Shown here: positions 10,647-20,115 of the stretch, one piece after another
Layout: every line of letters starts with the position of its first letter
Numbering within the stretch: the first letter of the stretch is position 1
DNA from: Pedococcus aerophilus
Lineage (GTDB): Bacteria > Actinomycetota > Actinomycetes > Actinomycetales > Dermatophilaceae
Reading direction: 5' to 3'
Length of the DNA: 64,000 nt
Assembly: GCF_039532215.1 (NCBI RefSeq)
Contig: NZ_BAAARN010000004.1
Coordinates: 284,261 to 348,260 of the forward strand
The notes under the pieces: generated by a model
What the model saw: the letters and a program-made list of their open reading frames with translations, nothing else
Told to the model about the DNA's origin: nothing
The model's database searches: none
Position numbers and translations under genes: made by a program

Positions 10647-10817
10647 CGCTCAGCCGGCCTCGACGCTGGTGCTGAGGGGCCAGCTCCGCCAGATCGTGCG
10701 CGAATGGTCCTGCGACGGGTCCACGAGGGGCGATTCGCGCTGGTTCCGGCACACCCATCGCCCGGACACGGGTCAGGACCCCACCCCCGCACCGCCGGGG
10801 CACAGAAGGTTTCGGCC

Positions 10818-11261
10818 TCAGCGGGAGCAGTCGGCGCAGGTGCCGAAGATCTCCAGGGTGTGGTGCACGTCGGTGAACCCGTGCTCGGCGCTGACCTTGG
10901 TCGTCCACGCCTCGACGGTCGGGCCCTCGACCTCGACGGTGCGTCCGCAGTCACGGCAGACGAGGTGGTGGTGGTGGCCGGTCGAGCAGGCGCGGTAGAC
11001 GGCTTCGCCCTCGTCGGTGCGCAGCATGTCGATCTCGCCGTCGGCAGCCATCGCCTGGAGGTTGCGGTAGACGGTGGCGAGCCCGACCTTGTCGCCGGCC
11101 TCGCGCAGCAGCGCGTGCAGCTCCTGGGCGGAACGGAACTCGCCGGTGTCGGCGAGGACCGCGGCGACCGCGGCGCGCTGACGGGTCGGCCGCCGCGTGG
11201 CCTCGACGGGGTCGACCGCGTCAGAGGTGGTTGAGGGGGTGCGTTCCTGGACTCCGGTCAT
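10818..11261 (-). CDS. zur: Zinc uptake regulator Zur (Fur family)
   Basis: A 147-residue Fur-family repressor. The winged helix contains LATVYRNLQAMAADGEID, the metal-sensing hinge has CSTGHHHHLVCRDC, and the structural zinc site pairs CRDC with CADC at the C terminus. It is the last gene of znuA-znuC-znuB-zur and overlaps znuB by 4 nt, so the repressor is produced with the transporter it controls. The two 15-bp boxes in front of znuA are its expected targets. Fur for iron is the alternative, but the operon content favours zinc. Confidence 0.9.
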   Translation of the reverse strand: MTGVQERTPSTTSDAVDPVEATRRPTRQRAAVAAVLADTGEFRSAQELHALLREAGDKVGLATVYRNLQAMAADGEIDMLRTDEGEAVYRACSTGHHHHLVCRDCGRTVEVEGPTVEAWTTKVSAEHGFTDVHHTLEIFGTCADCSR

Positions 11262-12298
11262 CGGGGTGCCGTCTCCTTCGGTGCGAGCCCGTCACGGTCG
11301 TGGCCGCTGTCCGGTCCGTCGTGGGGGTGGTCGTCGGGGGCGTGCTCGTCGTAGTGCCCTTCGTGGGGTGCGTGCCGGTGGCCGTCGTGGACGTAGTCGA
11401 CGTGGTCGTCGTGGGCCACAGCGGCGTGGCCGCAGCCGGGACCGTGCTCGTGGTCGTGGCGCTCGGCCAGCCGGTGCCGCGCGGCTCGCGCCTTGGCGCC
11501 GAGGGCGCTGACCGTGGCCACGACGACGAACGCGCCGATGGCGAGCAGCACGATGGTGCCGCCGGAGGGCGTCTCCGCGTAGTACGACGTGATGACGCCG
11601 CCCACGCTGGAGAGCACGCCGACGAGGACGGCCCAGCGGACCGAGGCCCGGAAGCTGCGCCCCAGGAGCTGGGCGGTGGCGTTGGGGATGATCATCAGCG
11701 CGCTGATGAGCAGCAGGCCCACGACCCGCATCGACACGACGACCGTGACCGCGGTGAGGATCGCGAGGGCGATGTTGAGCGCGGTGACGGGCAGGCCGCT
11801 CGCGCGGGCGTACTCCTCGTCGTTGGCCACGGCGAACAACCACGGCCGAAGCAGCCACGTCGTGAAGAGCACGACGACGGCGAGCCCCGCGAAGACCCAG
11901 AGGTCGTTCTGGTCCGCCGTGGTGATGGCGCCAAAGAGGTATGCCGTGAGGTTCGCTGGGCTGCTGCTCGGCGACTTCGCGATGATCACGACACCGGCGG
12001 CGATGCCGCCGTAGAACATCACCGCGAGGGCGATGTCCCCGCTGGTGCGGCCTCGCGAACGGATCAGCTCGATGGCCACGGCTGCGGCGACGGCGAAGAG
12101 CAGGGCGGTGAGCACCGGGGCCTGCCCGGTCAGGAGTCCGACCGCGACACCTGCCAGGGCGACGTGGCCCATCCCGTCACCGATCAGGGACAGCCGGCGC
12201 TGGACGAGGAAGACGCCGACCAGGGGAGCGGCGATCCCGACCAGCAGGGCGGCGACGAGCGCCTGGCGCATGAACTCGAGGGCGAGGATCTCGCTCAT
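11258..12298 (-). CDS. znuB: Zinc ABC transporter permease with His-rich tail
   Basis: A 346-residue ABC-3 family inner-membrane permease with about eight hydrophobic segments, starting EILALEFMRQALVAALLVG and including SLIGDGMGHVALAG. After residue about 285 an unusual cytoplasmic tail holds about 17 histidines with Asp and Glu (for example HDHEHGPGCGH and HDGHRHAPHEGH). The typical ZnuB is about 260-290 residues, so the tail is an addition. It probably buffers or delivers zinc. The gene overlaps both neighbours by 4 nt. Confidence 0.92.
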   Translation of the reverse strand: MSEILALEFMRQALVAALLVGIAAPLVGVFLVQRRLSLIGDGMGHVALAGVAVGLLTGQAPVLTALLFAVAAAVAIELIRSRGRTSGDIALAVMFYGGIAAGVVIIAKSPSSSPANLTAYLFGAITTADQNDLWVFAGLAVVVLFTTWLLRPWLFAVANDEEYARASGLPVTALNIALAILTAVTVVVSMRVVGLLLISALMIIPNATAQLLGRSFRASVRWAVLVGVLSSVGGVITSYYAETPSGGTIVLLAIGAFVVVATVSALGAKARAARHRLAERHDHEHGPGCGHAAVAHDDHVDYVHDGHRHAPHEGHYDEHAPDDHPHDGPDSGHDRDGLAPKETAPR

Positions 12299-13122
12299 CG
12301 GCGTGCTCCTTCGCGGGGGTCGAGCGGCCCGGCCGAGGGCGCGCCGGGCAGGTGCGTCCGGCCCGGTGCCGGCTCGTCGTCGTGGTGATGGTGATGGTGG
12401 TCGTGCCCGAACCCGTCACGGTGGGCGGCGAAGTCGTCGGGGGTGCCGTCGAAGGCGATGTGGCCGCCCTGCACCACGACGATCCGCGTGACGATGCCGG
12501 CGAGCGCGGCGAGCTCGTGGGTGACGATGACCATGGTCGTGCCGCGGTCGGCCAGCCGGGCCAGGACGGTCTGGAGCACGTGCTGGTTCGCGGCGTCGAC
12601 ACCTGCCGTCGGCTCGTCCATGAGGAGGACGTCGGGGTTCGACGCGAGCGCACGGGCGATGAGCACCCGGCGCTGCTGCCCACCGGAGAGCGTGGACACG
12701 TCGGCGTCCGCCCGGTCGGAGAGGCCGACGACGTCGAGCGCCTTGTCGATGATCGCGACGTCCTGCGCGCTGCGGACCACCGGCCGCCACCAGCGGTGGT
12801 GCGACAGCCGCCCCACGGCGACGATCTCCTCGACCGTCGCCCGCACCGAGGCCGAGAGCGTGTGGCGCTGCGGGACGTACCCGAGCCGGGCGTGGTCGTG
12901 GAACGAGTCCCGCGGCTGCCCGAAGAGCCGGACCTCTCCACCGAGGTGGTCGTTGAGCCCGAGCAGCCCGCGGACCAAGGTCGACTTGCCCGAGCCGTTG
13001 GGGCCCAGCACGGCGACGACCTCACCGGCGTGCACGGCGAGGTCGGCGGCCTGGACGACGGCCCGGTCGGTGTACCCGAAGGAGGCCCGTCTCAGCTCGA
13101 TGATCGGGTCGGTCACGAACAC
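12295..13122 (-). CDS. znuC: Zinc ABC transporter ATP-binding protein with His cluster
   Basis: A 275-residue ABC ATPase: Walker A GPNGSGKST near residue 40, signature LSGGQQRRV, Walker B VLLMDEPTAG, and the switch histidine in VIVTHEL. Past the usual end it has GFGHDHHHHHHDDE, a run of histidines that matches the His-rich tail of the partner permease. It drives zinc import through ZnuB. It overlaps znuA by 10 nt upstream and znuB by 4 nt downstream. Confidence 0.93.
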   Translation of the reverse strand: MFVTDPIIELRRASFGYTDRAVVQAADLAVHAGEVVAVLGPNGSGKSTLVRGLLGLNDHLGGEVRLFGQPRDSFHDHARLGYVPQRHTLSASVRATVEEIVAVGRLSHHRWWRPVVRSAQDVAIIDKALDVVGLSDRADADVSTLSGGQQRRVLIARALASNPDVLLMDEPTAGVDAANQHVLQTVLARLADRGTTMVIVTHELAALAGIVTRIVVVQGGHIAFDGTPDDFAAHRDGFGHDHHHHHHDDEPAPGRTHLPGAPSAGPLDPREGARR

Positions 13123-14060
13123 TCCTGTCCTGCCTCGAGCGTCGCCAGGTTGGCCCGCATGACGCTCGGGTAGTCCTGGCCCGCCGACTTCGTGGTGATG
13201 CCCTCGATGGGGTCGAGCACGGCCAGTGTGGCACCGGTCTCGCGCGCCAGGGTCTTCGCCACGTCCTCGCTCACGAGGGTCTCCGCGTAGACGGTGGTGG
13301 CCCCGCTCTCCCTGATGTGGGCGGCGAGGTCGGCCAGGGCCGACGGGCTCGGCTCGCTGTCGGGGGTCAGCCCGGTGATGCTCTCCTGCGTGAAGCCGTA
13401 GGCCTCCGACAGGTAGCCGAAGGCCGCGTGCGAGGTGACGAGGTCCTTGACCTTGCAGGTCTTCAGCCCCGTCCTGAACTCCCCGTCGAGGCTCACCATC
13501 TGGGCGCGGAACTTCTCGGCGTTCGCCGTGTATGCCGCCGCGTTGGCGGAGTCGCGCTTGCCCAGCTCCGCGGCGATCGCGTCGCCGACGTCGGCGTAGC
13601 GCAGGGGGTCCAGCCAGAAGTGCGGGTCCTTGGCCTCGCCCTCGTGCGCCGAGTGCTCCTCCTGCGACTCACCCGCGTGGTCGTGGCCGTCCTCGGTGGC
13701 GAGGAGGTCGAGCCGGGCGGCGGGGGAGACGTCGAACGCGCTGTCGGCGGCCTCGCCCTTGACGGCGTCGTCGACGGCGGGCTGGAAGCCCTTCTCGTAG
13801 ACGACGAGGTCGGCCTGGGCGACCTCGCCCACCTGCTTGGGGTTGAGCTCGAGGTCGTGCGGCTCGGCGCCCGGCTTCGTCAGCGCCTGCACGGCGACGT
13901 GGTCGCCCCCGATCTGGGAGACGGCGTACTCGAGGGGGTAGAAGGCGGCGGCGACGGTGACCTTGCCGTCAGAGGCGCCCGACTCCCCGGCCGACCCGCA
14001 GGCGGAGACCATGGCGATGGCGATTGCGGCGGCGGACAGACCGAGGAGTCGAGGCGTCAT
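13113..14060 (-). CDS. znuA: Zinc-binding lipoprotein of ABC transporter
   Basis: A 315-residue substrate-binding lipoprotein. The signal peptide ends in the lipobox VSAC, so the protein is lipidated and tethered outside the membrane. Zinc-handling histidines are in EPHDLELNP, in the acidic His loop DGHDHAGESQEEHSAHEG, in DPHFWLDPL and in TSHAAFGYL, all typical of cluster A-I metal receptors. I take ATG 14060; two in-frame ATGs lie 9 and 15 nt upstream inside the Zur boxes. First gene of znuACB-zur; repressed by zinc through the two boxes. Confidence 0.92.
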   Translation of the reverse strand: MTPRLLGLSAAAIAIAMVSACGSAGESGASDGKVTVAAAFYPLEYAVSQIGGDHVAVQALTKPGAEPHDLELNPKQVGEVAQADLVVYEKGFQPAVDDAVKGEAADSAFDVSPAARLDLLATEDGHDHAGESQEEHSAHEGEAKDPHFWLDPLRYADVGDAIAAELGKRDSANAAAYTANAEKFRAQMVSLDGEFRTGLKTCKVKDLVTSHAAFGYLSEAYGFTQESITGLTPDSEPSPSALADLAAHIRESGATTVYAETLVSEDVAKTLARETGATLAVLDPIEGITTKSAGQDYPSVMRANLATLEAGQECS

Positions 14061-14096
14061 GACAACCATTCTCATCTGAAATGAGAACCATTGTCA
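14060..14096. promoter_or_regulatory. Two tandem Zur boxes before znuA
   Basis: TGACAACCATTCTCA (14060-14074) and TGAGAACCATTGTCA (14082-14096) are each 7-1-7 near-palindromes of the Zur/FurB kind (TGAnAAT-n-ATTnTCA), and together they form a larger inverted repeat. Their starts are 22 bp apart, about two helical turns. The first covers the znuA start codon, so bound Zur would block both transcription and start-site access. Confidence 0.8.
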
Positions 14097-14121
14097 AAAC
14101 AGCCGAGGCTCGGCGTCCCCG

Positions 14122-14403
14122 TCAGCCGCGCGGGAAGGCCTGGGTGAGGGTGATGGCCACGGCGATGAGCACGATGGTGATCCGCATCAGGCGCTGGGTG
14201 GGGTCCATCACCGGCCACGCGAGGTAGAGCGTCCACAGCAGGAACAGCACCACGACCAGCAGCAGCACCCAGCCGAAGGGCACGAAGAGGCCGGCCAGCA
14301 TCAGGCCGAGGATCAGCAGGAACGGCACGACGCGGGGGAGCGCGTTCAGCCTCTCGACGGCGGGTTGGCTGGCACGCTGGATCGACTCACGCAGGGAAGA
14401 CAC
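14122..14403 (-). CDS. Small membrane protein (DUF6703-like)
   Basis: A 93-residue protein with a short basic N terminus ([23 protein letters not shown]) and three hydrophobic segments, ending TQAFPRG. I chose GTG 14403 as start since it begins the conserved-looking helix; no ribosome site is clear. It is divergent from glyS by about 100 bp. The function is unknown. Small proteins of this type are common beside glyS in actinobacteria, from general knowledge. Confidence 0.65.
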   Translation of the reverse strand: MSSLRESIQRASQPAVERLNALPRVVPFLLILGLMLAGLFVPFGWVLLLVVVLFLLWTLYLAWPVMDPTQRLMRITIVLIAVAITLTQAFPRG

Positions 14404-14486
14404 GCAGGAAACCCTAGATGGTGGGTGACACGAGCGGCCGCGGCGGCCACGCGGCATACCCCGTCCAACGGTGGGGAAGGGCACAG

Positions 14487-14492
14487 TAACCT
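14487..14492 (+). promoter_or_regulatory. glyS -10 hexamer TAACCT (leaderless)
   Basis: TAACCT ends 7 nt before the glyS ATG at 14500. No purine-rich ribosome site is present between them. The spacing equals that at six other genes here and places the transcription start at the ATG. Confidence 0.5.
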
Positions 14493-14499
14493 TGCGCGC

Positions 14500-15891
<1,392 letters not shown>

Positions 15892-15916
15892 CGCAGCAGC
15901 CGAGCACGGGGGAGGT

Positions 15917-17569
15917 ATGCAGCCCGCGGTCGACGCCGACTTCGCCCGGTACGTGCGGGCGCGCCAGCACCGGTTGCTGCGCGCCGCCCACCTCGTCTGC
16001 GGTGACGAGCGGCTGGCGCAGGATGCGCTCGAGAGTGCCCTCGCCACGGTGGCCGCACGGTGGCCGCGGGTGCGCGAGTACCCGGACACGGTGGTGCGCC
16101 AGCACGTCTACCGCGAGGCGCTCGCCGCGGCGAAGCAGGCCGGCACCGAGTCCCTGGCCGCCGAGCTGGCGACGGAGCTCGCGACCGAGCCCGCCTCGGA
16201 ATCTGTCCGTGGGTCCGTCGATGGATCCGTCGGTGGACTGGCGGCGCTGACCCCACGCCAGCGGGCCGTCGTCGTGCTCCGGCACTTCGAGGAGCGCAGC
16301 GAGTCCGACGCCGCCGAGGTGCTGGGGGAGTCGCAGGCAACGGTCGCCGGGGAGGAGCAAAAGGCCCTGGCCACCCTGGGGATGGGCGCGGAGGCTGTCG
16401 GCGGCTTCCTCGACCGCGCCAGCCAGCGGCTCGTCGAGGTCGACCTCGCCGACCGCGCCTGGGCGTTGGCCCTGGACCGTCGCGCCCGCCGCCGCCGGCG
16501 GGCGCTGTCGGGAATAGGCAGCGTGGCAGCGGCCGCGGTGGTCGTCGCGGTGGCCCTGGGGGTGGAGCGCGGTGGGTCCTCCCCGTCGCCGGGCCCGACG
16601 CCCTCGACGTCGGTGACGGCGCCGGTGAACCGGCTCCCCGACGGCACGATGTACGCCGCGATGCCCTTGGAGGGGGACGAGGACCAGCTGCCCGACTACG
16701 ACGCCGGACTCCCGTCGGCGATCGATCCGGAGGGGCGCGCGGTGGAGCTGTCGTCGCTCGCGGGCCCACCGCCGGACGTCGTCGCCGTCTACCTGCGTCG
16801 GGCCGGAACGCACTACCGCGCGGTGCTGGTGCCCAAGGGTCGCACCCAGGTCGTCGTGGACGGGCTGGACCTGCTGCCGACCCGCGACGCGGGAAGGAAC
16901 GACGGAGTTCCGTTGGGGCCCAAGGCGATCAGCGCCGACGGACGCTGGGTGGTCTTCGCCCAGCCACGCGCCGTCGTGCGGCTCGACCTCAGGACCGGGT
17001 CGTTCGAGAGGTATGCAGTGCCGGCGGAGGACCTCGCCGTGGCCGAGTGGACCGACGGGCAGACCGTGCGAGCCCGAACCGCCGACAGGTCGTTCACCCT
17101 CGACCTCGGCAGCAGCTCTCCACGGGCGGTGGCGGCGGCGCCCGCAGCCGAGCGGCTCGACCCGCGCGGACTGCCGGTGACCGACCTCGTGGGGGAGACG
17201 GTGTCTGCCGGACCGTGGTCGGCGAGCGGTGCCGTGCTCGACCAGGTCGTCACCTCGCCGGTCATCGTCCGCGGCAACGGGCCCATCTACCAGGGGCTGG
17301 TCGCGGTGTCCGGCGCCGGCGAGCCCGGCCGGGTGCTGCTGGCCCCCGAGTCACCGGACGGGCAGACCGGCCGGTTCGTGTCGTGCTGCACCGCGCTGGC
17401 CTGGGCCGACCCGTCGACGCTGCTGTTCCGCTCTGCCGGCTACGACGGGTCGTGGGTGTTGGCGTGGAACGTCAGGACCGGTCGCGTCTACGACGTCACC
17501 CGCCTCGACGAGGGGCGTGGGGTGGACTACCCGCAGGCCCTCGCGCTCGCAGTGGGCGAGCGGGGCTAG
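15917..17569 (+). CDS. ECF-like sigma factor fused to a membrane-anchored beta-rich domain
   Basis: A 550-residue protein with an unusual layout. Residues 8-75 resemble sigma-70 region 2 (FARYVRARQHRLLRAAHLVCGDERLAQDALESAL). Residues 111-155 resemble region 4 (LTPRQRAVVVLRHFEERSESDAAEVLG..). A basic stretch (DRRARRRRRALSG) then precedes one transmembrane helix (about 198-216), a Ser/Pro/Thr spacer and some 330 residues of beta-rich, propeller-like sequence outside the membrane. In SigE-family operons the second gene often encodes such a basic-TM-beta protein, and here the two are one chain. Region 2 is short and divergent, so promoter melting is doubtful. GGGGGAGG precedes the ATG. Confidence 0.7.
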   Translation: MQPAVDADFARYVRARQHRLLRAAHLVCGDERLAQDALESALATVAARWPRVREYPDTVVRQHVYREALAAAKQAGTESLAAELATELATEPASESVRGSVDGSVGGLAALTPRQRAVVVLRHFEERSESDAAEVLGESQATVAGEEQKALATLGMGAEAVGGFLDRASQRLVEVDLADRAWALALDRRARRRRRALSGIGSVAAAAVVVAVALGVERGGSSPSPGPTPSTSVTAPVNRLPDGTMYAAMPLEGDEDQLPDYDAGLPSAIDPEGRAVELSSLAGPPPDVVAVYLRRAGTHYRAVLVPKGRTQVVVDGLDLLPTRDAGRNDGVPLGPKAISADGRWVVFAQPRAVVRLDLRTGSFERYAVPAEDLAVAEWTDGQTVRARTADRSFTLDLGSSSPRAVAAAPAAERLDPRGLPVTDLVGETVSAGPWSASGAVLDQVVTSPVIVRGNGPIYQGLVAVSGAGEPGRVLLAPESPDGQTGRFVSCCTALAWADPSTLLFRSAGYDGSWVLAWNVRTGRVYDVTRLDEGRGVDYPQALALAVGERG

Positions 17570-17577
17570 GAACCGAA

Positions 17578-17603
17578 CTCTGCCGGCGGCGAGCCGGGCA
17601 GAG
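17578..17603. terminator. Bidirectional terminator between sigma fusion and histidine kinase genes
   Basis: CTCTGCCGGC (17578-17587) pairs with GCCGGGCAGAG (17593-17603) with one bulge and a 5-nt loop. It sits between two converging genes, 8 bp after one stop and 10 bp from the other. Confidence 0.5.
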
Positions 17604-17612
17604 CAGGCGGGG

Positions 17613-18638
17613 CTAGGACGCGGCGGAGCCTGCTGCGGTGCCCCGTCGGGAAGCGGTGGCGTCGACCCGACCTCGCGTGCCCCGGGTGCCTTGGGGGTCG
17701 GAGGACCGCAGGGTGCCGACCGGCAGCCGGACCGTCACCGTGGTGCCCTCGCCCTCGGTGGAGGCCAGCCACACGGTCCCGTGGTGGCGCTCGACCGCGG
17801 TGGCGACCAGGGCCAGCCCGAGACCGGTGCCCTGGATCTCCTCCGCCACGGAGCGGGAGGACCGGAAGAAGCGGGCGAACACCCTGTCCTGCTCGTCGGC
17901 CGGGATGCCGATGCCGGTGTCGATGACCTCGAGGACCACGTGCGTCCTGTCGTGGGTGACGCGCACGCACACCGAGCCGCCGTCGGGCGTGAACTTGACG
18001 GCGTTGTTCACCAGGTTGAGGACCACCCGCTCCAGCAGCGCGGCGTCACCGTCGACCCACGGCGGCACGCCGTCCGGCGCCTCGACCGAGACCGACATGC
18101 GGCGCCGGATCGCCAGGGGCATCAGGGACCGTTGCACCTGGCCGGCGACCTCGACGAGGTCCACGGGGCAGACGACCATCGTCTCCTGCTGGTGCTCCAG
18201 CTCGGAGAAGGTGAGGAGCTCCTCGACGAGCTGGCGCAGGCGGTGCGCGTTGCGGCTCATGACGTCGACGGCCTCGGTCATGCCCGGCCCCGCCACGATG
18301 TCGCCGTCCTCGATCATCTCCAGGTAGGCGATGATGCTCGTCAGCGGTGTGCGGAGCTCGTGCGACACCGTGGACAGGAAGGCGTCCTTGGCGTGGTCGA
18401 GGTCGCGCAGGCGACGGATCGCCTCGTCCTGCTGGTCGTGGAGCTCACGCAGCTCCCGGAGCGAGGCGTAGAGGTCGGACGTGGCCCGCTCGCCGATGTT
18501 CTCGGCCTCGACACGGGCTGCGCGCTCACGCTCCAGGCGTCTGCGCAGCCGCTGCACCTCGCGGTGCATCTCGGACTCGGGTGACGACCCGCTGTTCGTC
18601 GGTGCTCCGGTGACGTCCTGGTGGTCTCCCTTGCCCAC
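17613..18638 (-). CDS. Histidine kinase without own sensor, partner of H-NOX
   Basis: A 341-residue soluble kinase. Residues 25-85 are a long charged coiled coil; His93 lies in the H-box FLSTVSHELRTPLT; the ATPase domain has N box NLVNNAVKFTPDGG, G1 VIDTGIGIP, and G2 GTGLGLALV. There is no PAS, GAF or membrane segment, so the input must come from another protein. The GTG start shares one base with the stop of the H-NOX gene (TAGTG), which ties the two. NO binding by H-NOX is known to inhibit such kinases in proteobacteria. No response regulator is next to it. A basic, Ala/Ser/Arg-rich tail ends the protein. Confidence 0.9.
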   Translation of the reverse strand: MGKGDHQDVTGAPTNSGSSPESEMHREVQRLRRRLERERAARVEAENIGERATSDLYASLRELRELHDQQDEAIRRLRDLDHAKDAFLSTVSHELRTPLTSIIAYLEMIEDGDIVAGPGMTEAVDVMSRNAHRLRQLVEELLTFSELEHQQETMVVCPVDLVEVAGQVQRSLMPLAIRRRMSVSVEAPDGVPPWVDGDAALLERVVLNLVNNAVKFTPDGGSVCVRVTHDRTHVVLEVIDTGIGIPADEQDRVFARFFRSSRSVAEEIQGTGLGLALVATAVERHHGTVWLASTEGEGTTVTVRLPVGTLRSSDPQGTRGTRGRVDATASRRGTAAGSAAS

Positions 18639-19183
18639 TACGCGGCAGGCTGGAAGTCGACGGCGAAGGTGCAGTGGTCGCGCCCCTCGTGCATGCAGCC
18701 CTCGTGGCGCACCGTGACCTTCTCGCCGTAGTACTCGCCGGCGCCGACCAGCATGCCCTCGGCGAGGGAGCACAGCCGGCGCTGCGACCGGTAGTGGATC
18801 TGCAGCTGTTTGGCGTCGGCATCGCCGAACCAGAACTCGGGCGGGTTGGAGTCGGCGTGGAGCTTGCGCACCTCGGCGTGGATCACGTCGTTGAGGGTGA
18901 GGACGAAGCTGCGTGCGTCGGTGTGCGGCGTGAAGAAGTGCGGGTAGCGCCGGGCCAGGCCGAGCAGTGCTTCTCGGCCGAGTCCGCGGGTGAGGTCCTC
19001 GGGCGGGGTGTCGAGGGCGGCTGCGCCGGCGCCGACGAGCTTGGTGAGGTCCTCGTCGGGGTAGTTGCCCAGGGCCGTGTACGAGCCCTCGACGCCGGCG
19101 GCATCGACGAGGTCGTCCCAGGTGTCCTCGCCGTGACCGCTGACGACAGCGTCCTCGACGAGGTTGAAAATGATGCCCTTCAC
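18638..19183 (-). CDS. H-NOX heme nitric oxide sensor protein
   Basis: A 181-residue soluble heme protein. From GTG 19183 the numbering matches the canonical fold exactly: His102 is the proximal heme ligand (VIHAEVRKLH), Pro114-115 sits over the heme, and Tyr131-Ser133-Arg135 form the YxSxR motif that holds the propionates. Residue 140 is Leu, not the distal Tyr that stabilises oxygen in Thermoanaerobacter, so the protein should favour NO over oxygen. GAGGAAGAGG precedes the start. It is translated just before the partner kinase. Actinobacterial H-NOX proteins are uncommon compared with proteobacterial ones. Confidence 0.92.
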   Translation of the reverse strand: MKGIIFNLVEDAVVSGHGEDTWDDLVDAAGVEGSYTALGNYPDEDLTKLVGAGAAALDTPPEDLTRGLGREALLGLARRYPHFFTPHTDARSFVLTLNDVIHAEVRKLHADSNPPEFWFGDADAKQLQIHYRSQRRLCSLAEGMLVGAGEYYGEKVTVRHEGCMHEGRDHCTFAVDFQPAA

Positions 19184-19382
19184 GTGTGCCTCTTCCTCGC
19201 GTCGCTGGGGTCGACCCTCACCGGGCAGTGCAACTTTCAAGGAGCCTAGGTCTGCGGTCTCAGGGACGACAGCCGTGCAGGCAGGACGGTACTTTCGGCC
19301 CACCCGGGACGCAGACGAATGGCCGGATGGGCGTCAGCCCTCCCGTCGCGTGGCGCGACACGCCGTTCGAGGAGCGCGTCGG

Positions 19383-20081
19383 TCAGCGCCGCGGACGGAT
19401 CGCTCGGTAGACGGTGTTCGTCGACTCGCCGCCGGTGATCGGGTTGGGGAACGGGACGACGTGGGCGTCGGCCTGCTCGAACGCCTCGCCCATCCGCCGG
19501 ACCACCTCGGGGACGGGTGGCTCGTCCGACCACAGGGCGAAGACACCGTCGTCGGTCAGCATCGCGCCGACCCTCGAGAAGCCCTCGACGGTGTACAGGT
19601 CGCCGTGGTCGTCGCGCAGCAGCCAGTCCGGGGCGTGGTCGATGTCGACCAGCACCGCGTCGTAGGTGCGGTCGGCACGTCCGGACCGCACGAGGTCGAA
19701 GAAGTCGTCGTGCACCAGCCGCACCCGGGGGTCTGCAGCCAGGCCGTGGGTGTCCGGGAAGAGGTCGCGCTCGTGCCAGGAGATGACGGCCTCGAGCGCC
19801 TCGACCACGGTCAGCTCACGGACCCGGTCGTCCTCGAGGGCTGCCGCGGCGGTGTAACCGAGGCCGAGCCCGCCCACGAGGACCGTCGATGCCGCCGCCG
19901 TCGAGGCGGCGAGGCCGATCCGCGAGAGCTCCTGCTCGCCCACGACGAACTGGCTGGACATCAGGTAGTCCTCGCCCAGCCGGACCTCGAACACATCGCG
20001 CCCGGTCACGCGGTCGAACCGTCGGCGGAGGCTGATCTCACCCCAGGGGGTCTCGGCCCAGTCGAGCTCCTCGATCTTCAC
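19383..20081 (-). CDS. Spermidine synthase-like (polyamine aminopropyltransferase fold) protein
   Basis: A 232-residue Rossmann-fold protein. VLVGGLGLGYTAAAAL is the nucleotide-binding loop, ELTVVEALEAVISW the acidic strand that binds the ribose, and YDAVLVDIDHAPDWLL the strand after it. This matches the spermidine-synthase-like group of SAM enzymes, but the polyamine-site residues are not obvious, so it could be another SAM-dependent enzyme. The GTG start lies 6 nt after TAGTCT, a leaderless arrangement. It ends about 200 bp from the H-NOX promoter region. Confidence 0.75.
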   Translation of the reverse strand: MKIEELDWAETPWGEISLRRRFDRVTGRDVFEVRLGEDYLMSSQFVVGEQELSRIGLAASTAAASTVLVGGLGLGYTAAAALEDDRVRELTVVEALEAVISWHERDLFPDTHGLAADPRVRLVHDDFFDLVRSGRADRTYDAVLVDIDHAPDWLLRDDHGDLYTVEGFSRVGAMLTDDGVFALWSDEPPVPEVVRRMGEAFEQADAHVVPFPNPITGGESTNTVYRAIRPRR

Positions 20082-20087
20082 CTCCCG

Positions 20088-20093
20088 AGACTA
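20088..20093 (-). promoter_or_regulatory. -10 hexamer TAGTCT for the spermidine synthase-like gene
   Basis: TAGTCT on the minus strand ends 6 nt before the GTG at 20081. It fits the leaderless pattern of the window. Confidence 0.45.
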
Positions 20094-20115
20094 GGGCCTC
20101 ACCCGCGCGCCCCGG

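Noticed and set aside
10647-10817. Small frames between uppS and zur
   Set aside because: They have no ribosome site, no motif and skewed composition; treated as intergenic.
20088-20093. CGGGAG just before the GTG of the spermidine synthase-like gene as ribosome site
   Set aside because: It touches the start codon, too close for Shine-Dalgarno pairing; the TAGTCT-6 nt-GTG layout explains the start better.
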